Source: Alkalinema pantanalense (GTDB taxonomy: Bacteria; Cyanobacteriota; Cyanobacteriia; Leptolyngbyales; Leptolyngbyaceae). Taken from it: 64,000 nucleotides of DNA. Under the pieces are notes generated by a model, which saw only the letters and a program-made list of their open reading frames with translations, ran no database searches and was not told where the DNA came from. Location of the stretch: positions 26,457 through 90,456 of the forward strand of contig NZ_JBLZFX010000015.1 of assembly GCF_050753345.1 (NCBI RefSeq), in the 5' to 3' direction. This document shows positions 26,724-35,637 of the stretch, piece after piece (position 1 is the stretch's first letter; every line of letters starts with the position of its first letter). The position numbers were made by a program, and so were the translations under genes.

Positions 26724-28433
26724 ATGGCAAAATTTTCTGTCAATTTTAAGTTAATCACTACAATCCTATTTCCTAGTTCATTATTACTATTCACCAGTGG
26801 ATTGATGGATGGATTTGCCAGTAGGGTAGCTGCAGAAACACCATTCGCACCTGTAAATCCCGATCATCACTCCGATGCGATCTCAAACGATTCGCTTGCA
26901 AATTCGCTAACTGATCCCCTCACCGATCCCTTTTCTAATTTCTTCAGCAATCCTCTGGCACAGGTCACTAGCGTTTCTCAATTGAGTGATGTGCAGCCTA
27001 CCGATTGGGCCTTTCAATCGCTGCAAACCCTGGTAGAGCGCTATGGTTGCATTGCAGGATATCCCGATCGCACCTATCGTGGCAATCGAGCGGTCACCCG
27101 TTACGAGTTTGCTGCTGGATTAAACGCTTGTATTGACGCAATAAACCAGCGGATTGCTGTAGCAGGCGCAGAACTCGCCACCCGGCAAGACTTAGCCACC
27201 CTCCAGCGCCTACAAACGGAATTTGCCTCGGAACTGGAGACGTTGCGGGGGCGGGTTGATGGTTTAGAGACCAAAACTGCTACGCTACAGAAACAACAGT
27301 TTTCCGCTACCACTAAATTGCAGGGTGAAGTTATTTTCTCGGTGACCGGAGCGATCGGGGATGAGCGAGCCGATGGCAGTGGACGCAACGTTGAAGACAA
27401 TTGGATTATGGATAACCGAGTGCGACTGAGTTTGAATACCAGTTTTACGGGCAAAGATCTGTTAAAAGTTCGCCTCGATGCCTTGAATACCACCGCCTTT
27501 GGTAGCAACGTCACGGGTACCAATATGACGCGGTTGGCCTTTGATAGCTCAACGGAGAATCAATTACAAATTGGGCGATTGTTCTATCGCTTTCCCCTAT
27601 CACCCAAATTACGGGTCACGATCGATGCCGCTGAGAGTCGCTACGATACCGCCGTTGAAACGTTCAATCCGTTTCTCGCTAGCCCCTACAAGGGCGCAAT
27701 TTCTAACTTTGGGCGGTTCAATCCCATCTATATCCAAGGTCGCCGGGGAGCAGGCGTCACGGTCTCCTACGATATCAGTCGATCGCTGAATTTCTCCATC
27801 GGCTATATGGCCCGCAATCCTGCGGAACCCACAACCAACAATGGCCTGTTTAATGGCTCCTTTGCCGCCTTAGCCCAGTTGACCGTTCGCCCGTCGGACA
27901 ACCTCAGTTTTGGCGCAACCTATGTACGAGCCTACTATCCCCCAGGTAAAGCTTTTGTCACCGGAGGTACGGGCAGTCGGTTAGCTAATTCGCCCTTTGG
28001 CACGATCGCCACGTCAGCCAATCACTTTGGTTTGGAATCCAGTTGGCGCGTCAATCCTAAATTTACCCTATCGGGGTGGGTGGGCTGGACGCGGGCCGAG
28101 GCTGAAGGCGATGGCTTTGGCTTGGGTCGTGTGCCCGTCCGCCAAGGAGACAGCGCCTCGATTTTCAATTGGGCCATTACGTTTGCCTTTCCCGACTTAG
28201 GTAAAAAAGGCAGCTTAGCGGGGTTAATTATTGGCCAGCAACCCAACGTGACCGACATCGACCGTAGGGCAGCGGAGGATACCAGCTCCTGGCACCTCGA
28301 AGCTTTATATCGCTATCCCGTGAATCAACATTTATCCCTGAATCCTGGCCTCCTGGTCATTTTGAATCCTGAAAACAACAGCAACAATGACACGATCGTA
28401 GTTGGAACCGTCCGGGCCATTTTTGAATTTTAA
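26724..28433 (+). CDS. Outer-membrane porin with SLH domain (OprB/iron-uptake porin type)
   Basis: The 569-residue precursor has a signal peptide in the first 35 residues, an SLH domain at about 75-135 (VQPTDWAFQSLQTLVERYG, GYPDRTYRGNRAVTRYEFAAGL) that anchors to peptidoglycan, a short coiled coil at about 140-185, and a C-terminal OprB-type beta-barrel ending in the aromatic residue F (RAIFEF). This is the main cyanobacterial porin design for solute and possibly iron uptake. The ATG at 26724 has GGGAGGAG upstream; the frame to 26670 would run into the Nudix start. Confidence 0.93.
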   Translation: MAKFSVNFKLITTILFPSSLLLFTSGLMDGFASRVAAETPFAPVNPDHHSDAISNDSLANSLTDPLTDPFSNFFSNPLAQVTSVSQLSDVQPTDWAFQSLQTLVERYGCIAGYPDRTYRGNRAVTRYEFAAGLNACIDAINQRIAVAGAELATRQDLATLQRLQTEFASELETLRGRVDGLETKTATLQKQQFSATTKLQGEVIFSVTGAIGDERADGSGRNVEDNWIMDNRVRLSLNTSFTGKDLLKVRLDALNTTAFGSNVTGTNMTRLAFDSSTENQLQIGRLFYRFPLSPKLRVTIDAAESRYDTAVETFNPFLASPYKGAISNFGRFNPIYIQGRRGAGVTVSYDISRSLNFSIGYMARNPAEPTTNNGLFNGSFAALAQLTVRPSDNLSFGATYVRAYYPPGKAFVTGGTGSRLANSPFGTIATSANHFGLESSWRVNPKFTLSGWVGWTRAEAEGDGFGLGRVPVRQGDSASIFNWAITFAFPDLGKKGSLAGLIIGQQPNVTDIDRRAAEDTSSWHLEALYRYPVNQHLSLNPGLLVILNPENNSNNDTIVVGTVRAIFEF

Positions 28434-28456
28434 GCTACGATCTCAACATCACACAG

Positions 28457-28526
28457 TATTCATCGCGAGTCATTCACTGCGAATCATTCATCACGAATCA
28501 TTCATTACGAATCATTCATAGTAAAT
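28457..28526. repeat. 14-bp tandem repeat, five units
   Basis: Units of form cattcatcacgaat occur at 28457-28470, 28471-28484, 28485-28498, 28499-28512 and 28513-28526 with a few substitutions each. They fill the gap between the porin stop and the methyltransferase start and could affect readthrough. Confidence 0.88.
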
Positions 28527-28569
28527 AACAACACAAGCTGTCTAAGCTTTAATGGAGCGTTCAACAACG

Positions 28570-29082
28570 ATGAATCAATTCAAAGAATGGGGATTTTCAA
28601 CAGCCTGGTGGCGGGGCGAACGGGGAGAATACTGGGTCATCGGTCAACTAATTCTCTTCATCGCCTTTATTCTGCTGCCTGTCTCCCCTGTCATTACTAG
28701 GGAACAGCCATCTCTCCTTTGGCAATATAGCAGTTGGGGCTTAGCAGGATTCTTCGGTTTAGTCGCAATGGGGTTATTGGTTGGTGGTGTCCTGAAGCTG
28801 GGGAATAATCTGACGCCCTTGCCCCATCCCAAGGACGATGGCGAGTTAGTAACGATCGGCGTTTACAGCATCGTCCGCCATCCGATTTACAGTGGTGTAA
28901 TTTTTGCCGCGATCGCCTACAGTTGCTGGCAGTGGAGTCTGAGCCACGCGATCGGGGCTATGATTTTCTTGCTATTTTTCGATCAGAAAGCGAAGCAAGA
29001 GGAATCTTGGTTACAGACTAAATTTCCTGATTATGCAAGTTATCAATCCCGCGTGAAGAAACTGATTCCTTGGATTTACTAA
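28570..29082 (+). CDS. ICMT/PEMT-like membrane methyltransferase
   Basis: The 170-residue protein has about four hydrophobic segments. It carries the isoprenylcysteine carboxyl methyltransferase-like signature VRHPIYSGVIF followed by FFDQKAKQEESWL and a terminal Tyr. Bacterial members methylate membrane-associated small molecules; the substrate here is unknown. The ATG at 28570 is favoured because GGAG lies 11 nt upstream; ATG 28552 has no such element. Confidence 0.83.
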   Translation: MNQFKEWGFSTAWWRGERGEYWVIGQLILFIAFILLPVSPVITREQPSLLWQYSSWGLAGFFGLVAMGLLVGGVLKLGNNLTPLPHPKDDGELVTIGVYSIVRHPIYSGVIFAAIAYSCWQWSLSHAIGAMIFLLFFDQKAKQEESWLQTKFPDYASYQSRVKKLIPWIY

Positions 29083-29208
29083 AACAGCCACAATCGAAAC
29101 AACATCAGCATTCTCTAGACGGTACAAATCGCACAATTCATCCCCTGAAAAGAGCCACCTGTGGTTAAATACTCAGAGGATTCTAACGAAATCACGATCG
29201 AGATCACC

Positions 29209-29661
29209 ATGTGGCAGAGTGCGATTACAGCCTATTTACATTACCTGGGATTCATGCTGGCCTTTGGAGCCTTAGTCATGGAGCACCATTTACTCAAACC
29301 CGATCTCAAGCTCCAAGCAGCTTGGCAACTTCTCATCGCCGATACCATTTATGGTCTATCGGCTTTGATGGTTTTAGTCACGGGAGTTTTGCGAGTTCTC
29401 TATTTCGGGAAAGGAACAGATTACTACTTGAGTGATCCGGTGTTTTATACCAAGATTGGGATTTTCATCGTAGTCAGTTTATTATCCCTATATCCTACGT
29501 TTTCCTTCCTATCCTGGATCAAAGGATTACGGAATCAAACGCCTCCTCCATTAACGTTGCCCCAGGTACAACGCCTCTCTTGGTTTATCCGAGGAGAATT
29601 ACTAGGATTTGCGTTCATTCCCCTATTTGCTGCAATGTTGGCACGGGGACTTCATTTTTAA
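29209..29661 (+). CDS. DUF2214 family membrane protein
   Basis: The 150-residue protein has four predicted transmembrane helices and the DUF2214 features HYLGFMLAFGALVMEHHLLKP, GLSALMVLVTGVLRV and FYTKIGIFI. Function is unknown. The ATG at 29209 starts directly before the first membrane helix; a GTG at 29161 is rejected. It is co-directional with the ICMT-like gene, 126 bp downstream. Confidence 0.85.
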   Translation: MWQSAITAYLHYLGFMLAFGALVMEHHLLKPDLKLQAAWQLLIADTIYGLSALMVLVTGVLRVLYFGKGTDYYLSDPVFYTKIGIFIVVSLLSLYPTFSFLSWIKGLRNQTPPPLTLPQVQRLSWFIRGELLGFAFIPLFAAMLARGLHF

Positions 29662-29794
29662 TCCAGCAAAGTGTAATCTCTAGAACTTCTAGATCTATCG
29701 ATTGACTAGATTTAGAAGCTTTAGAGGTTTGCTCTCTTTTCCGTCAATTGTAATTTGAAATCTAGTGATGATTAATAATTGCTCAATGGGTTAG

Positions 29795-30145
29795 CTAAGG
29801 TTTCACTTGTAACGTCCGATCGAGTTCCGCTAGTAAATCCATCAGCCGTTGTTTCACAGAATCAATACTAATCGCCGGATTATCCTCAACCCCCATCGCA
29901 GCCAATTGCAATCCAATTTCCACCGCATCTTGAGGACTAAAACTCAACACCAACATTTGTGATGCGGTTTTATGGGGGTCTACTTCCAAATTCAGGTGAA
30001 TTTCCGCTGGATTTTGGGCTTCTTGACCCACGATCGCGCCAATCCGCGACACTTTACTCCCCCGCACCGTCATCACAGCTTCCACATGCCCCATCACGGT
30101 GATGTTGCCCGTTGTCAGATCATGGGTGACATACTTGACCGTCAT
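29795..30145 (-). CDS. Conserved hypothetical protein
   Basis: The 116-residue soluble protein starts MTVKYVTHDL, with a beta-rich front half (VMGHVEAVMTVRGSKVSRIG) and a helical tail. No family is recognised. It lies 96 bp downstream of the sulfide:quinone oxidoreductase gene on the same strand and is likely co-transcribed with it. Confidence 0.65.
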   Translation of the reverse strand: MTVKYVTHDLTTGNITVMGHVEAVMTVRGSKVSRIGAIVGQEAQNPAEIHLNLEVDPHKTASQMLVLSFSPQDAVEIGLQLAAMGVEDNPAISIDSVKQRLMDLLAELDRTLQVKP

Positions 30146-30241
30146 GATATCGCCTCCGAATGGTTTTAGGTTTAGTTTCAGGTTTAGTTTTCCAATTCAC
30201 CACACTCCAAGCCGACTCTCCTGTCCACCCCAAGGGCGTAG

Positions 30242-31546
30242 TCATCCATCGGCAATGCGATGGGAGAGCGGACTCGGCTGAGATCGCACCAGATCAACCC
30301 CAAATAACGCTTTTAACCCCAACCGCTCAAACCAAGGAACTGCTGCCCCCAAGCGCATCTTGGTCATAAAGTATTGCTCAAAGGCTGCTTTGCCCCAAAC
30401 CACCCATTTCCCTTGAATCGCGTAGGAATAGCGACGTTTTCCGGTCTCTGGGTCAGGCACCACGGGAGCCGCAACATAGAGAATGCCCGTATCCCCAAAT
30501 TCCGCGAAACAAATTGCTTCTAAGGTGGGAATTTGCCGATCGGCCTGAAGAGCTCCCAAGGAGACGGCAATATTATGGGCTACGGCCATCCCCATGGCTT
30601 CTGTCATTTGTCCACTCTTGGGCATCCCGATCGGGACCGGAGACTTTCCCACTTGGGCCAAGGCAACACTCACCCCCAGCGCATAAATCTCAGGGAACTG
30701 GGGATGTTGATGGGTGGCTGTAACCGGAATAAACCCTTTTTCATTCCCCAATCCTGGTGCATCGAGAATAAATTGCACCCCTCGGAACGCTGGCAAAATC
30801 ATCGCGTAATTTTGGGCAATCTCTCGCCCATCCTCTAGCGTAATTTTATCGACTGTTACCGATGTAATTGCAGCATTGTTAATAATATTAATATCGTGTT
30901 TTCGCAATAAGTTTTCTGTCAATCGCTGCGCGTTTTTCACACCACTCACACCCAAATGTCCGGCATAGGGTTCTGGCGTCACCAAGGTGAGGGTGGCCCG
31001 CTGGCGTAAGCCCTTGCGTCGCAAAATCCAATCTGCCATCAAGATAAACTCATAGGCCGGCCCAAAGCACCCCGCGCCTGGGGCTGCACCCACCACCAGC
31101 GATCCAGGATTTTCTAAAAACTGAAGCCAAGCAGCCCTCGCATCCAGGGCATGTTTAGCGGAACAAATCGAATGGGTATAGCCTCCGTGGGGGCCTAATC
31201 CAGGAATGGCATCAAAGGCAAATCCTGGCCCCGTCGCGATCGCCACATAGTCATACTCAATCACCTGGCCATTGGCTACCGTAATGCGCCGTTGATGGGG
31301 ATCGAGAGCGGTTACCGGGCTATTGACAAAGTCTAAACCGTGTTTCTGCACCAAGGGTTGTAGCTCCAACTGAAAATGATCGATCGGATCAAGATCTAGC
31401 GCAACGCGAACCAGACCCGGAATAAATGTAAATTTGGACTGATCGGAAATTAGAATCACTTCATGCTCAGCAGACAAAAGCTGTCTTAGCTCGTAGGCTG
31501 TGGGCAATCCACCCAGCCCAGCCCCAATCACGACAATTTTGGCCAT
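30242..31546 (-). CDS. sqr: Sulfide:quinone oxidoreductase-type flavoprotein
   Basis: The 434-residue enzyme oxidises sulfide to polysulfide or sulfur and reduces quinone at the membrane. The FAD-binding motif VVIGAGLGGLPTAYEL is at the N-terminus. Three cysteines lie at the places used by type I SQR: Cys128 (HSICSAKHA), Cys160 (GAGCFGPAYE) and Cys346 (AICFAEFGD). The C-terminal 60 residues are amphipathic, as in membrane-attached members. The ATG at 31546 follows AGGAG. Regulation is probably through the inverted repeat at 31761-31778. Confidence 0.87.
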   Translation of the reverse strand: MAKIVVIGAGLGGLPTAYELRQLLSAEHEVILISDQSKFTFIPGLVRVALDLDPIDHFQLELQPLVQKHGLDFVNSPVTALDPHQRRITVANGQVIEYDYVAIATGPGFAFDAIPGLGPHGGYTHSICSAKHALDARAAWLQFLENPGSLVVGAAPGAGCFGPAYEFILMADWILRRKGLRQRATLTLVTPEPYAGHLGVSGVKNAQRLTENLLRKHDINIINNAAITSVTVDKITLEDGREIAQNYAMILPAFRGVQFILDAPGLGNEKGFIPVTATHQHPQFPEIYALGVSVALAQVGKSPVPIGMPKSGQMTEAMGMAVAHNIAVSLGALQADRQIPTLEAICFAEFGDTGILYVAAPVVPDPETGKRRYSYAIQGKWVVWGKAAFEQYFMTKMRLGAAVPWFERLGLKALFGVDLVRSQPSPLSHRIADG

Positions 31547-31951
31547 AGGATATTAATTCTCCTAATTCATGGATTCGGGAATATGCATTACGGAAATGTG
31601 CATTCATGGGTCAGCCCGATGGGAAAAGACCCCAAGAAAGAAGAAGGAGTTACGGATCGGAGGAGCCAGCAAAACTGAGTAGCAACTGACTGGCCATGCC
31701 AAATTTTGCCGTCCAAAGGAGACAGCCTTCAAGGGTTAATCAATCTGATTCAGATATCTAATATAACCATATAGTTATTCAAATTAAAAGCGATCGGTTC
31801 AAGAAGCTTTACAGAGCCCTTTGATCCGGTGAACCCAAGACTGGTAAGCTGAACCCATGAACTGGTTACAGATTTGACAGATTGCATGTTTAACCAATTG
31901 CATGTTTGACGGATTGCGTGGCCAGTGCCCCTTTTGGAATCGGTTCCGGCC
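31547..31951. promoter_or_regulatory. Divergent promoter region for SQR and the YciO-like gene
   Basis: This gene-free stretch of 405 bp separates sqr (minus) and the YciO/Sua5-type gene (plus). An 18-bp inverted repeat lies at 31761-31778. Next to the start of the plus-strand gene are direct repeats around tgttt/gacggattg at 31880-31920. No -10 box is assigned. Confidence 0.5.
31761..31778. promoter_or_regulatory. Inverted-repeat operator upstream of sqr
   Basis: ATAAC, a 6-nt spacer (catata) and GTTAT form a perfect dyad, 215 bp upstream of the sqr start. The site matches 24543-24560 at 15 of 18 positions. It is a candidate binding site for a sulfide-responsive ArsR-type repressor of the SqrR/BigR kind, not encoded in this window. 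Confidence 0.5.
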
Positions 31952-32596
31952 ATGGCTCAGATCTATTCGCTGCATCCTGAAAATCCCCAACTGCGCACCG
32001 TCGAGATGATTTGCGATGCCCTGCGCAAAGGCGCGGTCATGCTCTATCCCACCGACACCCTCTACGCGATCGGCTGTGACCTTAACTCCAAAAGTGCGGT
32101 GCAACGGGTGCGGCAAATTAAACAAATGTCCAACGATAAGCCCCTAACGTTTTTGTGCCCCTCCCTATCGGACATTGCCCAATATGCAGTCGTCAGCGAC
32201 AACGCCTATCGCTTGATGCGGCGCTTAATTCCAGGGCCTTACACCTTTGTTTTACCCACCACACGCCTTGTTCCCAAACTGGTGATGCATCCCAAACGCA
32301 AAACCACGGGTATTCGCGTTCCGGATTCCCCCATTTGTCTAGCAATCATGGAAGAACTGGGGAATCCGATTATTTCCACCAGTGCCTATGCCTTGGCGTT
32401 GGAGGAGGAATTTGAGCCGCCCCAGATGGCCGATTCTCGCTTCGACCTGTTTGATTGCTTTGATAATATTGTGGATGTAATTATTGACAGCAACGAAGAG
32501 CCCTCGGGGCAGATGTCTACCATTATCGATTTAACCGAGGAGCCGGAAATTATTCGGCGCGGCAAATCCTGGGAAACTGTTGCGGCTTTAATTTAG
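31952..32596 (+). CDS. YciO/YrdC/Sua5 family protein (L-threonylcarbamoyladenylate synthase-like)
   Basis: The 214-residue protein has the YrdC fold signatures: AVMLYPTDTLYAIGCDL, KQMSNDKPLTFLC, LIPGPYTFVLPT and TGIRVPDSPI. Sua5/YrdC members make threonylcarbamoyl-AMP for tRNA t6A37. The single-domain YciO branch is of less certain function. The ATG at 31952 gives the standard N-terminus. It is followed by a terminator hairpin at 32727-32749. Confidence 0.9.
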   Translation: MAQIYSLHPENPQLRTVEMICDALRKGAVMLYPTDTLYAIGCDLNSKSAVQRVRQIKQMSNDKPLTFLCPSLSDIAQYAVVSDNAYRLMRRLIPGPYTFVLPTTRLVPKLVMHPKRKTTGIRVPDSPICLAIMEELGNPIISTSAYALALEEEFEPPQMADSRFDLFDCFDNIVDVIIDSNEEPSGQMSTIIDLTEEPEIIRRGKSWETVAALI

Positions 32597-32620
32597 CTAG
32601 ATTAATGGCAGCGCTTAATG

Positions 32621-32805
32621 TAACGTGAGTTCGACAAGCAAAATTGTCCCTCACAAATCCCCTGTACTGGGACGCAGAATTCACTTGGGTGTCGGGGGAG
32701 TAGAGTCCCCTGACGTCGCAGGGGGGCGGGGAGAAGTTCCCCGATTTTTGCTGCGCAGCAGCCCCGACGATCGCGCCGCACCACAAATTCATCGAACCCA
32801 CGTTA
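32621..32805. mobile_element. Possible MITE-like element with short terminal inverted repeats
   Basis: The ends taacgtgagttcga (32621-32634) and tcgaacccacgtta (32792-32805) are inverted copies matching 13 of 14 bases. The 185-bp interval has no gene and contains GC-rich dyads. The right end includes the stop codon of the hpxO-like gene. No target duplication is clear, so this is only a suggestion. Confidence 0.3.
32727..32749 (+). terminator. Rho-independent terminator
   Basis: Stem cgggga (32727-32732) pairs with tccccg (32738-32743), followed by attttt. It lies 130 bp past the YciO-like stop and would end its transcript before the convergent hpxO-like gene. Confidence 0.55.
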
Positions 32806-33963
32806 ATGTAACGGCCCCCCTAAAATCGTTTTTGCGATCGCACCCGTCACCTCCAAGGGATCCTCCGTCGCCAATTGGTCGTACCATTGCTGCGTCACCT
32901 GCGGATCTTTACCATGGATCATTTCCGCCCGTTGGCGTGCCTTCTTCACCACAGAACTCACGCGATCGTGGCGTTGGCGTTCGTAGCGCTGTAACGCATC
33001 TTCCACGCTGACATTGGTGGTCACTAAACATTGCGCTAGGACTAAGGCATCTTCCATGGCTTGGCAACCACCTTGGCCTAGGTCAGGACAGGTCGTATGG
33101 GCCGCATCTCCCAGCAGAGCCACGCGCCCTTTGACCAAGCGATCGATCGGCCCCAGGTCGTGAATCGCGAGCCTTGCCGTTGCCTGCGGATCGAGGCGAT
33201 CGATGAGCCGTTGTACCGGGTCTGCCCAGCCGTGGAAATGCTGGTGCAGTTCCGCTTGGATCCCCGCCGGATTCGCCACGGCATCCAGCGGTAACGGCAC
33301 ATCCAAAAAGAAATAAAAGCGATCGTTCGCCACGGGCATCATCGACGCTCGCTGGTGCTGGCCAACGTAAATCACCCAGGTGCGCGGCGGCGCTAAATCC
33401 TCACTGGCTGCAACCAACCCGTTGAAATTGACATAGCCTGCATACTTGGGATTAAACGGTTGACCCAAAACATATTCCCGCAGGTTCGATCGCACACCAT
33501 TTGCAGCAACCAAGAAATCCCCGGTTGCACAATGGCCATTTTCAAATCTGGCGGTGACTTGCCGATCGGTTTGCTCGATCTCCATGCAGCAATGATGCAG
33601 ATGCACATCTCCGTTAAACGCTTGGAGCAAGATCGCCTGCAAGTCCGCCCGCGCCACAGGATAGGGACATTGGCCCACGGATTGCACCAACGGAGCCAGA
33701 TCAATGTCGTTCAGAATCCGACCGTCTAACCAACGGTATTCCATCCGAGCCATCCTGCCACCAATCCGAGCAATTTCAGCCCCCAACCCTAGCCAGTTCA
33801 GCACTTTCACCCCATTCGACCAGAGGGAAATTCCAGCACCCACGGGTTTCAATTCCTGCACCCGATCGTAGATTTCCACTTCATAGCCCGCTCTTTGGAG
33901 GGCAATTCCCGCCGTCAGTCCACCAATCCCCGCCCCAATCACGATCGCCTTTAAACCTTGCAT
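32803..33963 (-). CDS. hpxO: FAD-dependent urate hydroxylase (HpxO-like)
   Basis: The 386-residue group A flavin monooxygenase has the length of HpxO. It has an N-terminal FAD motif (IVIGAGIGGLTAGIAL), an ARADLQ segment, and the second FAD motif LLGDAAHTTCPDLGQGG. HpxO turns uric acid into 5-hydroxyisourate with NADH and O2. The general family is broad, but the neighbouring uraD, uraH and puuE genes, which act on the next intermediates, support the specific call. ATG 33963 follows GGGGGAA. Confidence 0.88.
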   Translation of the reverse strand: MQGLKAIVIGAGIGGLTAGIALQRAGYEVEIYDRVQELKPVGAGISLWSNGVKVLNWLGLGAEIARIGGRMARMEYRWLDGRILNDIDLAPLVQSVGQCPYPVARADLQAILLQAFNGDVHLHHCCMEIEQTDRQVTARFENGHCATGDFLVAANGVRSNLREYVLGQPFNPKYAGYVNFNGLVAASEDLAPPRTWVIYVGQHQRASMMPVANDRFYFFLDVPLPLDAVANPAGIQAELHQHFHGWADPVQRLIDRLDPQATARLAIHDLGPIDRLVKGRVALLGDAAHTTCPDLGQGGCQAMEDALVLAQCLVTTNVSVEDALQRYERQRHDRVSSVVKKARQRAEMIHGKDPQVTQQWYDQLATEDPLEVTGAIAKTILGGPLH

Positions 33964-34059
33964 GGAATTCCCCCTATTTATCCCTCAGCCCTGTTAATCA
34001 GTCCTGTCCCTCAGCCCTGTCCTTCAGCGGTCAAGTTAGCGTTACTCCGAGCAATCGTT

Positions 34060-34563
34060 TTATTGAATACTATCCTGCAATCTAAATTGAGCAATGGTTG
34101 CAATTTCTGCTAGTGCGGTTTGCTGTTCCTGCTCCGGTGTATTCTGGAGCCGCTGTTCAAAGGCTTCTAAAATCGTCGCCTTCGTATGGTTACGGACTGC
34201 AATGATAAAGGGAAAGCCAAACTTGGCTTTATAAGCCTGATTCAAGGACTGAAAGCGATCGTATTCACTCGCAGTTAATTGATCGAGTCCTACGCCAGCC
34301 TGCTCCTTGACCGAGGCTTCCGCCATTCTCGCACGACTGCCTAAATCTGGATGGGCACAAATCAGGTCAATCTGTTGCGCCGAAGACAGTTGCGCCACGA
34401 TCGCCACCATTTTCTTGTGCAAGTCCGCAAGACTTACAAAGGGACGCTGCAACCAAGCCATTTGGGCAATTTGTGGGGTTTGTTCAAAAATATGTCCCAG
34501 AGCTGTTATGAAATCGGCTTCGGACATAGCGTTCAATTGTGACAGGGAATAGATCTCAGTCAT
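34060..34563 (-). CDS. uraD: 2-oxo-4-hydroxy-4-carboxy-5-ureidoimidazoline decarboxylase
   Basis: The 167-residue protein of the OHCU decarboxylase family makes (S)-allantoin from OHCU in uric-acid breakdown. It has the catalytic His in the segment CAHPDLGSRARM and the family motif FGFPFIIAVRNHTKATILEAF. It sits 96 bp upstream of the hpxO-like gene on the same strand and downstream of uraH, so the three form a pathway unit. Confidence 0.94.
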   Translation of the reverse strand: MTEIYSLSQLNAMSEADFITALGHIFEQTPQIAQMAWLQRPFVSLADLHKKMVAIVAQLSSAQQIDLICAHPDLGSRARMAEASVKEQAGVGLDQLTASEYDRFQSLNQAYKAKFGFPFIIAVRNHTKATILEAFEQRLQNTPEQEQQTALAEIATIAQFRLQDSIQ

Positions 34564-34720
34564 CCTTCAATTCACAGTCGTTGTAAAAAAGATTACCCAA
34601 AAACGAGTAACCACACAATCGAAATTCAGTTCAAGTACAGCCGAAGTACAGCCGAAGCGCAGACAGAATATAGCTAAAATATAGCTAAAAATAATGTCAA
34701 TTCAAGTTCTCCAGGAACAG

Positions 34721-35080
34721 TTAACTACCTCGATAGGTTGTATAAGACCATGGAGAAACCAGCAATGGAATATGATAATTTGCATCGGGATCAGAAATTG
34801 TAAATCGAACCGGAACTTCCGTTAAAAAGGGTAAATCGGGAAGGTTAAGCGGTTGTCGATCGAAGTAATCTTTCACAAAAAAGATAATTTCATAGAAGCC
34901 AACTTTTAACTGTTCATTAATCAGTAACGGAACATCAGTCCGACCATCTAGATTCGTCACAGCTTTGGCCAACAGTTGCCGATCGCCGGATTCGCGATCG
35001 TAGCGCCAAAGCTGCAGGGGTACCCCTGCGGCAGGGCAACCCTGGGCGGTATCTAAAACATGGGTTGTTAGTTTTCCCAT
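34721..35080 (-). CDS. uraH: 5-hydroxyisourate hydrolase (transthyretin-like)
   Basis: The 119-residue enzyme hydrolyses 5-hydroxyisourate to OHCU. It has LTTHVLDTAQGCPAAG at the N-terminus and the hallmark C-terminal YRGS. The length is typical. I start at ATG 35080; an upstream extension of 39 residues (to 35197) has no family similarity and crosses the divergent promoter region. First gene of the hpxO-uraD-uraH unit. Confidence 0.95.
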   Translation of the reverse strand: MGKLTTHVLDTAQGCPAAGVPLQLWRYDRESGDRQLLAKAVTNLDGRTDVPLLINEQLKVGFYEIIFFVKDYFDRQPLNLPDLPFLTEVPVRFTISDPDANYHIPLLVSPWSYTTYRGS

Positions 35081-35198
35081 TGATATGTACCAAGAGAGTG
35101 GATTAATCAAAATGGAAGGTTTGGAATATTTTATTTTCGTTATAGCATAGGCGTAGTTATACGTTTGTGCTGGACTGATCAGATTGGGAGAATACACG

Positions 35199-35606
35199 AT
35201 GACTCAGCCTTCAGTGGAATATAAGCGAATTTTCATCTGTGGATCGGCCCTTCGGGGACAACCGGATCATGGCAATTTAGGAGATGCAGTCTTTGTTCGA
35301 TCGGCCCAAACCCAGCCCTTGTACCGACTCCATGCCGCAGGGGAAGGTTGGCATCCAGCCATTTATGCTGTGGAATCTGGTGGAATTTCAATTCCGGGAG
35401 AGGTTTACGATTTGACGCTAGCGGATTTTGACCACTTAGCCGCCAATGAACCGCCCCACATGTACCCCAGCGATGTCATCCTAGAGGATGGAGAAGTCCT
35501 GACGGCGTTTTTGTACCCCCAGGAATTGATTGAACAGTTTAACTGGCCCGATATTTCCCACCATGGGGGCTGGGCCGCCTACAAAGCAGCCGCAGCCAAC
35601 CCATAA
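35199..35606 (+). CDS. Gamma-glutamylcyclotransferase-fold protein, allophanate hydrolase C-terminal-like
   Basis: The 135-residue protein has the FICGSALRGQPDHGNLGD opening and SGGISIPGEVYDLTLADFDHLAANEPPHMYPSDV layout of the C-terminal domain of allophanate hydrolase (GGCT-like). Stand-alone copies are seen near ureide and purine catabolism genes. The ATG at 35199 has GGGAG 8 nt upstream. It is divergent from uraH (118 bp between starts) and convergent with puuE, so a role in ureide handling is inferred; the reaction is unknown. Confidence 0.78.
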   Translation: MTQPSVEYKRIFICGSALRGQPDHGNLGDAVFVRSAQTQPLYRLHAAGEGWHPAIYAVESGGISIPGEVYDLTLADFDHLAANEPPHMYPSDVILEDGEVLTAFLYPQELIEQFNWPDISHHGGWAAYKAAAANP

Positions 35607-35637
35607 GTCTGGGCGATCGCGAAAAGTTTGGGCAATA

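Noticed and set aside
35081..35197. 39-residue N-terminal extension of uraH
   Set aside because: It has no transthyretin-like similarity and occupies the divergent promoter region; family members start at MGKLTTHVLD-like positions.
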